Shown: positions 1 to 7,956, counted from the stretch's first letter. The stretch is 16,422 bases of DNA from Porphyromonadaceae bacterium (GCA_003517945.1 DOZP01000177.1:3669-20090), one strand, 5' to 3'. Program-made: numbers and translations. The notes: generated by a model from the sequence alone, not told the origin.

Positions 1-300
1 GGGATGAACATCCATTCCGTAGGTGCTCGAATAGCATCCGGTGATAAGCGACGAACGGGCGGCCGAACTTTGGGGAGCTACAGACCATGCATTCATAAAC
101 TGTACGCCGTTGGAAGCCAGACTGTCGGCATTGGGCGTATGTATCCCCGTGTTACCGTAACAGCCAAACTCGTATGCGCTGGTATCTTCGAAAGTAAGCC
201 AAAGGATATTGGGCCTTTCGCCCTTTTTGTCCGCTGCCCCTGCCGGTACGGAATACAATCCGTAAAATGCCGTGCACATTAATAATGGAAAGTGTTTCAT
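1..300 (-). CDS. Sulfatase (S1 family, serine-type), 5' part only, runs off the left edge
   Basis: The first 100 codons are present, read leftward from an ATG at 300-298; an in-frame stop (TAG) lies one codon upstream, so no longer start exists. Residues 1-23 look like a signal peptide (hydrophobic run ending PAGAA before DKK), suggesting periplasmic export. The mature start, RPNILWLTFEDTSAYEFGCYG then TPNADSLA, is the usual N-terminal strand and metal-binding region of alkaline phosphatase-fold sulfatases. The S1 signature reads S-S-A-A-R followed by SSLITG, so the catalytic formylglycine would come from serine, which in anaerobes is made by the radical-SAM enzyme anSME. The ED and GCYG region resembles heparan N-sulfatase-like sulfatases (S1_8), but that subfamily call is tentative. 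The gene is divergent from the 549-2447 gene and probably shares its control region. The sulfatase fold is near certain; substrate is inferred from context. Confidence 0.9.
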   Translation of the reverse strand, partial: MKHFPLLMCTAFYGLYSVPAGAADKKGERPNILWLTFEDTSAYEFGCYGNTGIHTPNADSLASNGVQFMNAWSVAPQSSAARSSLITGCYSSTYGMDVHP

Positions 301-390
301 AAACTATACGTATTGAAGGTATTTGTTTTCCTGCTACTAAAATAAGGTATTTGCGCTTGACGGAAGCCTTTTTATGTTTCAAAATGTGCT

Positions 391-445
391 AATATTGTTT
401 CGGCGGGCAACTTTTCAACAATATTGGTATCGATTCAACAATATT
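391..445. promoter_or_regulatory. Cluster of three AACAATATT sites (candidate HTCS operator)
   Basis: AACAATATT occurs at 417-425 and 437-445 on the plus strand, exactly 20 bp apart and inside a longer shared word TTCAACAATATT (414-425, 434-445). An inverted copy, AATATTGTT, sits at 391-399. The same 9-mer recurs twice before susC (7881-7889, 7923-7931). Two helical turns of spacing suit a protein binding one DNA face. The C-terminal AraC-type domain of the HTCS encoded here is the natural candidate binder; that link is inference. Confidence 0.55.
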
Positions 446-513
446 ACGGGTGATTGTGAACGTATGTAGGATGAATATGAAATGAAACGATAGGGAAATT
501 AAATAGAAAGGCT

Positions 514-521
514 TATCTTTG
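514..521 (+). promoter_or_regulatory. Bacteroides -7 box (TATCTTTG) for the 549-2447 gene
   Basis: TATCTTTG matches the Bacteroides TAnnTTTG consensus exactly and lies 27 bp before the ATG at 549, leaving a short leader. No TTTG-type -33 element is seen about 20 bp upstream, which fits a promoter that needs an activator. Confidence 0.55.
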
Positions 522-548
522 GATATTAAAACTTAAATACGGGGACAA

Positions 549-2447
549 ATGAGAAACATGATTTTTATAGTGATGCTTTTCCATGTATCACTCTTACCGG
601 CGCAAGCAAGGAATATGAATGAAAGTCCGTTCGACAGTTCGCTGCGCAGCGAAGCGAACACGCTGTTGAAAGAATGGATGGATACCTTTTTGACCTATCA
701 ATGTGACCATCCGGATCCTTCACTTACCGGCGGCGTCCTGTGTCCTGCATGTGCCCGCGTGCACGGACGTATCGGTGATGCCGTACTTCCTTTAATGTAT
801 CTGGCGGAAAAGACCGGAGACAACAAATACTTGCATGGCGCCAGGCGTTTGATGGCGTGGATGGAGAATGTACACCGCCCGGACGGTTCGTGGATGAACG
901 ATGTGCATGTTTCGAACTGGAACGGTACGACGGTATTCGCATCCATAGCCCTCTATGAAGCGCTGCATTATCATGGGCATTTACTGGACGATTCAACCCG
1001 TAACCATTGGGAACAACAATTATTGCAAGCCGGCGAGTTCATGATGAACAATCCGTTTATTTACAGCCGCAAGCGCGAAGGTATGCGGAATATGAACGTA
1101 AACTATTCGGCTTCGGCAACCTACGCCCTGTATGCTATCGGCGAATTGTTCAACCGCCCCGATTTCAAGGAAGAAGCCCGGGAAATAGCCGCCGGGCTGA
1201 AAAATTACTTCACCGAGAATAACCTCTTTCTGTATGGCGAAGGCCCGGATATCAGTTCCCTGACCGGGAATGGCTGCCGCCCGGTAGATTTACTTTATAA
1301 TGTAGAAGAATCTTTGCCTAATATGGCATATTACGCGGCGATGGCAGGCGACAAAGAATTGCTGTCACTCGTAGAACGTTCCATGAATACCCACCTGGAA
1401 TTTATGTTGCCCGATGGCGCTTGGGACAATAGTTGGGGGACGCGGAGTTTCAAATGGGCTTACTGGGGCGGACGCACCAGCGACGGTTTCATGGGAGGTT
1501 ACTATATGCTTGCCGCCCACCACCCGGAATACATAGAAGCCATCCGCCGCAATATCCGGCTACTGAGAGAAGCTACTCACAACGGACTTCTTTACGGCGG
1601 TATGCATTACGTTGTGTCCGGTATCCCTCCCTGCATCCATCACACTTTCGTACGCGCCAAGGCATTGACGGCCTTTCTCGAACAGCCTCCCCGGGAAATA
1701 GCCCCTTCCGGCGAACTGCCGCGCGACGCAACTTACGGCACGAAATATTTTAAGGATATTCATACCTGGCTGCTATCATACGGCTCCTGGCGCGCTACAT
1801 TCACCGGATATGATGCTGAATATCAGGTAAAAGGAACGCACCCGATGGGAGGCGCCCTTTCCCTGCTGTGGCATGCGCAGGCAGGCCCCGTTTTTGCCGC
1901 AACCATGAATCAATATCAACTGATTGAAGCTCCCAATATGCAAAGTAATACCCGTAAATACCTGACAGGCGGCACTCCCCGTATTGAATTGGTACGGAAC
2001 GGAGTTGCATACAGCAATCTGGACGATTTGAATACGGACATTACCTGCCGTACGGAAGATGGAGTTTGTACCTTTACCGTAAATACTCATCTGGTTACTA
2101 TCAACCAGCAGTCTCCGCAACAGGGAGAAGTGGCCGTAACGATGAATTATACATATACCCAACAAGGAATCAGCATACATGTGGAACATTGCAATGAACC
2201 CATCCGCCTCATACTACCCGTTATAGTGTCGCCCGAAGAAGACGTAGAGATAACTTCCCGTAAAGCATCTATTAAGAAAAATGAAGGAGCATTAAGCATC
2301 GCTTGCGAATCCGGAACCATAGAAGTAGCTCCTACGGACGATGACGGACGAATTTTTAATCCGGTTCCGGGATTCTCTTTTATACCTTTGCAAGTACTGC
2401 CGGATAGTAAGGATAAACAAATCAGCATTCATATATGTTTTCTTTAA
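549..2447 (+). CDS. Secreted two-domain protein, putative polysaccharide (glycosaminoglycan) lyase of uncertain family
   Basis: This is a 632-residue protein with a signal peptidase I-type signal (residues 1-20, ending LLPAQA), so probably periplasmic. Residues about 34-375 are helix-rich with repeated W/Y/H-containing turns, as in an (alpha/alpha) toroid; residues about 405-632 look like a beta-sandwich. This two-domain plan is shared by lyase families such as PL8, PL12, PL15, PL21 and PL35. Possible active-site or substrate residues include N183, N185 and Y186 (in NMNVNYSASATYAL), the W293/W297/W303/W306 cluster and H364-H365. A cysteine cluster, C52-D-H then C65-P-A-C68 and H72, could be a disulfide or metal site. 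I do not recognise the family with certainty; a PL35-like GAG lyase is a guess from length, architecture and context, and a glycoside hydrolase is possible. GGGGA at 541-545 precedes the ATG. A hairpin follows the stop. Confidence 0.85.
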   Translation: MRNMIFIVMLFHVSLLPAQARNMNESPFDSSLRSEANTLLKEWMDTFLTYQCDHPDPSLTGGVLCPACARVHGRIGDAVLPLMYLAEKTGDNKYLHGARRLMAWMENVHRPDGSWMNDVHVSNWNGTTVFASIALYEALHYHGHLLDDSTRNHWEQQLLQAGEFMMNNPFIYSRKREGMRNMNVNYSASATYALYAIGELFNRPDFKEEAREIAAGLKNYFTENNLFLYGEGPDISSLTGNGCRPVDLLYNVEESLPNMAYYAAMAGDKELLSLVERSMNTHLEFMLPDGAWDNSWGTRSFKWAYWGGRTSDGFMGGYYMLAAHHPEYIEAIRRNIRLLREATHNGLLYGGMHYVVSGIPPCIHHTFVRAKALTAFLEQPPREIAPSGELPRDATYGTKYFKDIHTWLLSYGSWRATFTGYDAEYQVKGTHPMGGALSLLWHAQAGPVFAATMNQYQLIEAPNMQSNTRKYLTGGTPRIELVRNGVAYSNLDDLNTDITCRTEDGVCTFTVNTHLVTINQQSPQQGEVAVTMNYTYTQQGISIHVEHCNEPIRLILPVIVSPEEDVEITSRKASIKKNEGALSIACESGTIEVAPTDDDGRIFNPVPGFSFIPLQVLPDSKDKQISIHICFL

Positions 2448-2470
2448 TAGATTATATAGAAGTCATCCTG

Positions 2471-2490
2471 TAAGACAACTTTTTGTCTTA
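2471..2490 (+). terminator. Perfect 8-bp hairpin after the putative lyase gene, weak terminator candidate
   Basis: TAAGACAA (2471-2478) and TTGTCTTA (2483-2490) form a perfect stem with the 4-nt loop CTTT, 23 bp after the stop at 2447. The stem is AT-rich and no T-run follows on the plus strand, so it is not a classic rho-independent terminator. It could be a weak terminator, an RNA end-protecting hairpin or a protein-binding palindrome. Confidence 0.4.
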
Positions 2491-2538
2491 AATCCTCGCT
2501 TTGCCGCCGGTAAATGAAGAATTATCTCATTTTTATCG

Positions 2539-2546
2539 TATCTTTG
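2539..2546 (+). promoter_or_regulatory. Bacteroides -7 box (TATCTTTG) for the HTCS gene
   Basis: TATCTTTG matches TAnnTTTG exactly, 51 bp before the HTCS ATG at 2598. It is the same octamer as the box at 514-521. No AACAATATT copy is seen in 2448-2597, so the regulator may be expressed independently of its own activation. Confidence 0.5.
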
Positions 2547-2597
2547 CTAAGACGCATAGTATGCACTATATAATTCGTTTTATTTAATTCATAATAT

Positions 2598-5500
2598 ATG
2601 TATATAAGAATACAACAATTATTGTTAGTGCTTTTAGGAGGGTTATTTCCTTATGTAATGAAAGCCGGCATAACCGAAAACATTCATTTCGACCATATCG
2701 GTTTGGCGGAAGGCTTATCACACAGTACGGTTTTTGCTATTAATCAAGATAAAGGTGGGAATTTATGGTTTGCTACGTATGACGGCGTCAACAAGTACGA
2801 CGGCTATAACTTTACCGTATATCGCCATCAATATACAAATCCCAACAGTATTGCCAGTGACATTTCCCGTTGCATTGCCGTCGATGATTCCGACAGAATA
2901 TGGGTGGGAACCCGTGAGGGCTTGTCTCTTTATAATCGTCATAAGAATGCTTTCTCCAATTATTACTATAAGAAAAAAGGAACGAATGTGGCCGTTAGCA
3001 GCATAGCATCCATAAAGGAAGACTGGCTGATGTTGGGCACTGCGGAAGGTATTCTGCTTTTTGATGTAAAAGGAGAGCGTTTCCTGAACGATACTTTATC
3101 ATCTTCCTTGCATCTGCTGAAACCTACAACGCTGGTGCGCCAGGGAGACTACATTTATATTGGCGCCGAAAATGGAGTTTATACGTATTCCTTGTCAAAC
3201 GGTGTTCTGAGTAAATTGGCGGATATACCTGCCAATGTGCGGATACATACTATCTTGTGCCAGATGTTCAACCAGGTATGGATAGCGACCGAAGGAGCCG
3301 GTTTGTATATGTATGACACCAAATCGAAGGAACTGAAGAACTATCGTTCCGAAGACGGAAAATCCGGATTGAATTCAAATTATGTACGTTCCCTGGCGTT
3401 GGATGCAGAAAATCATCTATGGGTAGGAACCTATAGCGGACTGAACATTTATAACGAAGGAACGGACACTTTCTTTTCATTGAAAAGCTCGGAGATACAA
3501 GAAGGGAGCTTGTCGCAAAACTCGGTCCGCAGTATTTTCAGAGATTCACAGGGCGGTATATGGCTGGGCACTTATTGGGGCGGACTGAATTATTATCATC
3601 CCTTGTGCAACCGTTTTCAGCGTATCAAACATATTCCTTTCTTAAACTCACTCAGTGATAATGTTGTCAGTTGCATCATAGAGGATAATGAGCGTAATTT
3701 ATGGATTGGAACAACCGATGGCGGGCTGAACTTCTATGATAGCCGCTCGCAGACGTATAAGAACTATTTATTAAATTCGGCAACGTTGGATATTCCCTTT
3801 AAAGACATCAAAACGGTGTATGTAGACGAGGCGCACAATAAAGTGTACGTAGGCGCCCATGCCGGAGGAATGATGGTACTGGACAGGAAGTCCGGGCATG
3901 TGGAATACTATAACCGCCGCAACAGCGATATACCGAGCAATAACATTTATTCCATTATCTCCGATGATAACGGGGGACTTTGGGTAGCGTCACTGGAGTA
4001 TCTGTTGCATTTTGATATAAAAAAACGTCACTTTGAGATTATCAATAAAGATAGGCGTGAAGGGCAGCCATACAATCGCCTGCTGTTTCGTGACTCCAAA
4101 AAGCGTATATGGATGGGAGGCGAAATGGGTGTCTCGGTGCATAATCAGGTGGGTAATTCTTTGCAGGCCAATACGGATTTTCACATAACACCCATTCTGC
4201 AACAAGCATTTGTGAATTGCTTTTACGAATCCGCCTCCGGATCTATATGGGTCGGCACGCGTAACGGACTTTTCGCATTGAAAGAAGGTGAAGAAAATCT
4301 GCTTCAATACACCACAGAGAACGGTTTGCCGAGTAACGTTATTTATGGAATTCTGGAAGATGCTTACGGACGCTTATGGTTAAGCACCAATCGGGGCTTG
4401 AGTTGCCTGCATCCGGAAAATGAGAAATTCCGCAACTATACAATTATAGACGGTTTGCAGGGTAATCAGTTTAATGCCGGTTCTTATTGCCGTAAAGCGG
4501 ACGGTTACATGTTGTTCGGCGGCGTTAACGGTATCACGTCATTCCGTCCGGAAATATTGATTGATAATCCTTATGCTCCCAAACCGGTAATCAATAAGCT
4601 GTTTGTTTATAATAAGGAGGTATTGCCGGACGACGAGACCGGTATCCTGAAAGAAAGCATTGAATATGCAGATCACATTACTTTGTCATCCTCCCAGAAT
4701 TCTTTTGCCCTATCATTTGTCGTATCCAATTACATTGCCGGGAAGCATAACACGTTCTCCTATAAATTGGAAGGGTACAACAATGTGTGGTACAATCAGG
4801 ATGATATCAGTCCCGTTTCATATTCCAACTTGCCGGCAGGCGATTACACCTTCTACATAAAAGCGGAGAATAACGATGGTAAGTGGAGTGAAGAACCTAC
4901 CGTGCTTCATATCCGTATATTGCCGGTCTGGTATCGTACCTGGTGGGCGTTCACTTTGTTTTTCCTGTCATTTATCTTATTGGTAGCGGGCATTGTCCGT
5001 TACTTCTGGCTGCGCAAAAATATGCAGGCCGAAATCCTCATGGAAAGGCTGGATAAGGAAAAGCGTGAAGAAATCAACCAGATGAAGATTCGCTTTTATG
5101 TCAATATATCGCATGAGTTGCGTACTCCGCTGACATTGATCGTTGCGCCTTTGCAGGAACTTATCAGCCGCATCAGCGGGCATTGGGAACAGGAACAATT
5201 ACTGTATATCCAACGGAACACCAATCGCCTGCTCCATCTGGTCAATCAGTTGATGGACTACCGGCGGGCGGAATTGGGTATCTTTGCACTCAGGCCGGCA
5301 TACTCCAATGCTTACAAAAGGGTATTGAACTGTTTCATGAATTATGAAAGTCTGGCGAAACGAAAGGATATAGACTATAACCTCTATACGGAGTTACAGG
5401 ATGAAGAGGAACTGTTTGACGAGAATTACTTAGACCTGGTTGTGAACAATCTGCTTTCAAATGCTTTCAAATATACCGAAACAGGCGAAAGCATCACGGT

Positions 5501-6635
5501 GAAACTTTATAAAGAGGATGATAACCTTGTGTTGCAGGTTGCGGATACCGGCGTCGGCATTCCGAAGGAAAAGCAGGAAAAGATTTTCGAACGTTTCTAT
5601 CAGGTGGAAAGCGGACGCGAAGGCAGCGGCATCGGCCTTTCGCTGGTGCAAAGGCTGGTCGAACTGCATCATGGGCGAATCGTATTGCAGAGCGAAGTGG
5701 GCAAAGGCTCCACATTCTTTATTTATCTTCCTCAGGATAAGTCGGTTTATACCGAAGAAGAACTGCTGGGCAGCAAAGGGGATGTGGAAGAACAACGCGT
5801 ATATTCCACCAATGCGCACGATGTTTATACCGGCGATGAGGAAATAACGGACGAAACAGGCATCGCGGATGCGGAAAACAGTAAGCGCGGAACGATTCTG
5901 ATAGTAGAAGACAATAAGGAATTAAGGCAATACCTGATTAATGGCTTGTCTCCTCTATTCCGGACATTGGAAGCTGAGAATGGCCAAAAAGCGTTGGACC
6001 TATTGAAAGAGCAGGATGTTGACCTGATTATTACGGATGTAATGATGCCCGTTATGGATGGCGTCAAGTTGTGCAAGCTGATAAAACAGAATCTGCGTAC
6101 TTGCCATATACCGGTCTATATGTTGTCTGCCAAGACGGATATGAAATACCAGTTGGAAGGTTTGAACGTAGGCGCTGACGATTATATTGCCAAACCGTTC
6201 TCTATGGAGGTATTGAAGAGCAAGATACTGAATACGCTGCGTACACGCTACCGTATTTTTGAGCGCTATTCCAATATGACGGAAGTGGAACCCGAAAAGC
6301 TCACGAACAACACAATGGATGAGAAGCTGCTGCGAAAGGCGATTGAAGTGGTTGAAAAGAACATGGATAATGCAGAATTCTCAACCGAGCAGTTTGCGCG
6401 CGAAATGAATATGAGCCGTTCCAACCTTCATCTGAAACTGAAAGCGATAACCGGAAAATCGGCTATTGACTTTATTCACAAAATACGGTTCAACCGGGCG
6501 TGCCAATTGTTGCAGGAAGGAAAATATACCATTTCCGAAATCAGCTTCATGGTAGGATACAATACGCCTTCTTATTTTGCGGCGCGTTTTAAGAAATATA
6601 TCGGTTGCCTGCCGACCGAGTACGGAAAGAAATGA
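2598..6635 (+). CDS. Hybrid two-component system regulator (HTCS) of the PUL
   Basis: A 1345-residue one-protein signalling system. After a signal peptide (about 1-22) come some 14 Reg_prop-type repeats (LWxGTxxGL...YD pattern, for example HLWVGTYSGLNIYN), enough for two seven-bladed propellers, then a Y_Y_Y domain at about 694-776. This periplasmic sensor leads to one membrane helix (about 781-806). The cytoplasmic part has a HisKA H-box, ISHELRTPLTLI, with phospho-acceptor H839; a HATPase domain with N-box (NLLSNAFKYT), G1 (DTGVGIP) and G2 (GSGIGLSL); a receiver starting ILIVEDNKELR with phospho-acceptor D1147 in ITDVMMPVMDG; and an AraC-type HTH at about 1260-1345. All key catalytic residues are present. 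In Bacteroides such proteins bind an oligosaccharide breakdown product and activate the adjacent susC operon. Position and domain order match BT4663 of the B. thetaiotaomicron heparin PUL; a heparan-derived ligand is inferred. The epimerase gene follows after 12 bp. Confidence 0.97.
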   Translation: MYIRIQQLLLVLLGGLFPYVMKAGITENIHFDHIGLAEGLSHSTVFAINQDKGGNLWFATYDGVNKYDGYNFTVYRHQYTNPNSIASDISRCIAVDDSDRIWVGTREGLSLYNRHKNAFSNYYYKKKGTNVAVSSIASIKEDWLMLGTAEGILLFDVKGERFLNDTLSSSLHLLKPTTLVRQGDYIYIGAENGVYTYSLSNGVLSKLADIPANVRIHTILCQMFNQVWIATEGAGLYMYDTKSKELKNYRSEDGKSGLNSNYVRSLALDAENHLWVGTYSGLNIYNEGTDTFFSLKSSEIQEGSLSQNSVRSIFRDSQGGIWLGTYWGGLNYYHPLCNRFQRIKHIPFLNSLSDNVVSCIIEDNERNLWIGTTDGGLNFYDSRSQTYKNYLLNSATLDIPFKDIKTVYVDEAHNKVYVGAHAGGMMVLDRKSGHVEYYNRRNSDIPSNNIYSIISDDNGGLWVASLEYLLHFDIKKRHFEIINKDRREGQPYNRLLFRDSKKRIWMGGEMGVSVHNQVGNSLQANTDFHITPILQQAFVNCFYESASGSIWVGTRNGLFALKEGEENLLQYTTENGLPSNVIYGILEDAYGRLWLSTNRGLSCLHPENEKFRNYTIIDGLQGNQFNAGSYCRKADGYMLFGGVNGITSFRPEILIDNPYAPKPVINKLFVYNKEVLPDDETGILKESIEYADHITLSSSQNSFALSFVVSNYIAGKHNTFSYKLEGYNNVWYNQDDISPVSYSNLPAGDYTFYIKAENNDGKWSEEPTVLHIRILPVWYRTWWAFTLFFLSFILLVAGIVRYFWLRKNMQAEILMERLDKEKREEINQMKIRFYVNISHELRTPLTLIVAPLQELISRISGHWEQEQLLYIQRNTNRLLHLVNQLMDYRRAELGIFALRPAYSNAYKRVLNCFMNYESLAKRKDIDYNLYTELQDEEELFDENYLDLVVNNLLSNAFKYTETGESITVKLYKEDDNLVLQVADTGVGIPKEKQEKIFERFYQVESGREGSGIGLSLVQRLVELHHGRIVLQSEVGKGSTFFIYLPQDKSVYTEEELLGSKGDVEEQRVYSTNAHDVYTGDEEITDETGIADAENSKRGTILIVEDNKELRQYLINGLSPLFRTLEAENGQKALDLLKEQDVDLIITDVMMPVMDGVKLCKLIKQNLRTCHIPVYMLSAKTDMKYQLEGLNVGADDYIAKPFSMEVLKSKILNTLRTRYRIFERYSNMTEVEPEKLTNNTMDEKLLRKAIEVVEKNMDNAEFSTEQFAREMNMSRSNLHLKLKAITGKSAIDFIHKIRFNRACQLLQEGKYTISEISFMVGYNTPSYFAARFKKYIGCLPTEYGKK

Positions 6636-6647
6636 TAGTTATGACGT

Positions 6648-7778
6648 ATGAAAGTACATACCATCTTTTGGATAGCAGTCTTATTCTTCGCCGTTTCATG
6701 CAGCCAAACGGATTTATGCCAATTGTCCGTGTCTAAGGACAGTAGTATTCCGAATGGAGATAAGGCCATCGAACTTTATAAATTGGTCAATGAGAATGGC
6801 ATGTCGGTCAAAGTGACGAATTATGCCGCTTCCCTGACGGATGTTTCCGTTCCCGACAAACAGGGAAACTTCGGGCATGTGGTTTTAGGCTTCGACAGCC
6901 TGGAGTATTATTTGAAGAAACATCCCAAATTAGGCGCTACAATCGGAAGGTTCGCCAATAGAATCGGAAATGCCGAATTCAGTTTGAATGGCCGGACGTA
7001 TCAGTTGGAGAAAAACAATAAAGGGCATTCCCTTCATGGAGGGACGAAAGGATTCAACCTTCAAACATTTGATACGGATACATTCTATACGGTAAAAGAT
7101 ACGGCAATTGTAGTTTTCAAGTACAGAAGCGTTCATCTGGAAGGAGGTTTTCCCGGTAATTTGAATGTTTCGGTTGCCTATAAACTAACGAATGATAATG
7201 AAATTATCCTGGAGTACACAGCCGTGACAGACAAACCAACAGTGATAAACCTTACGAATCATAGTTATTTCAATCTGACCGGATGCAAAGAATCCGTATT
7301 GGGGCATATATATATGATTCGGGCGGATTCCATAACCCCGGTAGATTCCGCAGGTATTCCTACCGGAGAATTGATGGCTGTGGCAGGGACTGAATATGAT
7401 TATACTTCTCCCTTGCCGGCAGAAATGCGGATACGGACAATGGGAAAGGGATACGATGTCAATTATAAGCTGAATAAGCGTTCCGGCTCTCCGGAATTGG
7501 CGGCAGTTGTGATGGAGCCTGTATCCGGCAGGATTTTGAAGGCATATACTACCGAACCGGGTATGCAGTTTTATATTTCGAATTCGAATATGAACCATCT
7601 TACCGGACATGATGGCAAGCCGTATGGCCGATATTACGGATTTTGCCTGGAAATGCAGCATTTCCCGGATTCTCCCAATAATCCTCAGTTTCCTGCCACG
7701 AGCTTATTGCCGGGAGAAACTTACCGGCAAACCACCGTTTACAAATTTGAGACTATTATTGAGGCGATTCCTGATTGA
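6648..7778 (+). CDS. galM: Aldose 1-epimerase (galactose mutarotase), lipoprotein
   Basis: A 376-residue GalM-family protein interconverting alpha and beta anomers of aldoses. The N-terminus (MKVHTIFWIAVLFFAVSC) is a lipoprotein signal with lipid-carrying C18; few acidic residues follow the cysteine, so periplasmic facing is more likely than cell-surface exposure (inference). Family motifs are intact: GRFANRIGNAEF (R101-R105 area), GHSLHGG (H127, H130), the catalytic histidine H205 in NLTNHSYFNLTG, D270 in GKGYDVNYKL, and the C-terminal catalytic glutamate E335 in FCLEMQHFPDSPN. The usual His after GYD is Val here. It starts 12 bp after the HTCS stop and is probably co-transcribed with the regulator. 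The likely role is to equilibrate anomers of sugars released in the periplasm; the physiological sugar is unknown. Confidence 0.93.
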   Translation: MKVHTIFWIAVLFFAVSCSQTDLCQLSVSKDSSIPNGDKAIELYKLVNENGMSVKVTNYAASLTDVSVPDKQGNFGHVVLGFDSLEYYLKKHPKLGATIGRFANRIGNAEFSLNGRTYQLEKNNKGHSLHGGTKGFNLQTFDTDTFYTVKDTAIVVFKYRSVHLEGGFPGNLNVSVAYKLTNDNEIILEYTAVTDKPTVINLTNHSYFNLTGCKESVLGHIYMIRADSITPVDSAGIPTGELMAVAGTEYDYTSPLPAEMRIRTMGKGYDVNYKLNKRSGSPELAAVVMEPVSGRILKAYTTEPGMQFYISNSNMNHLTGHDGKPYGRYYGFCLEMQHFPDSPNNPQFPATSLLPGETYRQTTVYKFETIIEAIPD

Positions 7779-7830
7779 TTATGAAGATAAATGTATATAG
7801 GAAATACATGTATATGTTGAGAGTGCCCCC

Positions 7831-7848
7831 TGTCTGTGGGTGTCTGTG
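7831..7848 (+). repeat. Tandem TGTCTGTG repeat upstream of susC
   Basis: TGTCTGTG occurs at 7831-7838 and 7841-7848, one helical turn apart. It lies between the epimerase stop and the AACAATATT sites. It may be an accessory regulator site or chance low-complexity sequence. Confidence 0.4.
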
Positions 7849-7880
7849 AGGCCGTTTTTATACAAAAGTGTGGTGTAGTG

Positions 7881-7936
7881 AACAATATTGGTGTAGAAAA
7901 GTGTAAAAGTGAGAAGAACAAAAACAATATTCTCAC
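7881..7936 (+). promoter_or_regulatory. Candidate HTCS operator upstream of susC: two AACAATATT sites plus an inverted repeat
   Basis: AACAATATT occurs at 7881-7889 and 7923-7931, 42 bp apart or about four helical turns. The first copy shares the extension AACAATATTGGT with the 417-425 copy in the divergent region. An inverted repeat, GTGAGAA (7909-7915) and TTCTCAC (7930-7936), overlaps the second copy. The cluster lies about 20-80 bp upstream of the -7 box at 7957-7964, where an AraC-type activator would be expected. Binding by the HTCS is inferred. Confidence 0.55.
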
Positions 7937-7956
7937 ACTATTCCCGGCACTTGTTG

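Larger units (their letters stand above)
301..548. promoter_or_regulatory. Divergent intergenic control region between sulfatase and the putative lyase gene
   Basis: This AT-rich stretch of 248 bp holds no gene I can support. It contains a 10-bp direct repeat AAGGTATTTG (316-325 and 344-353), three copies of AACAATATT (391-445, one inverted) and one TAnnTTTG promoter box facing right (514-521). I could not find a perfect minus-strand promoter box for the sulfatase gene. The region probably carries promoters for both flanking genes. Confidence 0.7.

Noticed and set aside
152..382. Minus-strand open frame of 76 codons near the left end
   Set aside because: It overlaps the sulfatase in another frame; the frame starting at 300 gives the sulfatase signature and a signal peptide.
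7791..7815. AT-rich hairpin and ATGTATAT repeats after the epimerase gene as a terminator
   Set aside because: The stem is only 6 A/T-rich pairs and no T-run follows; too weak to call a terminator.
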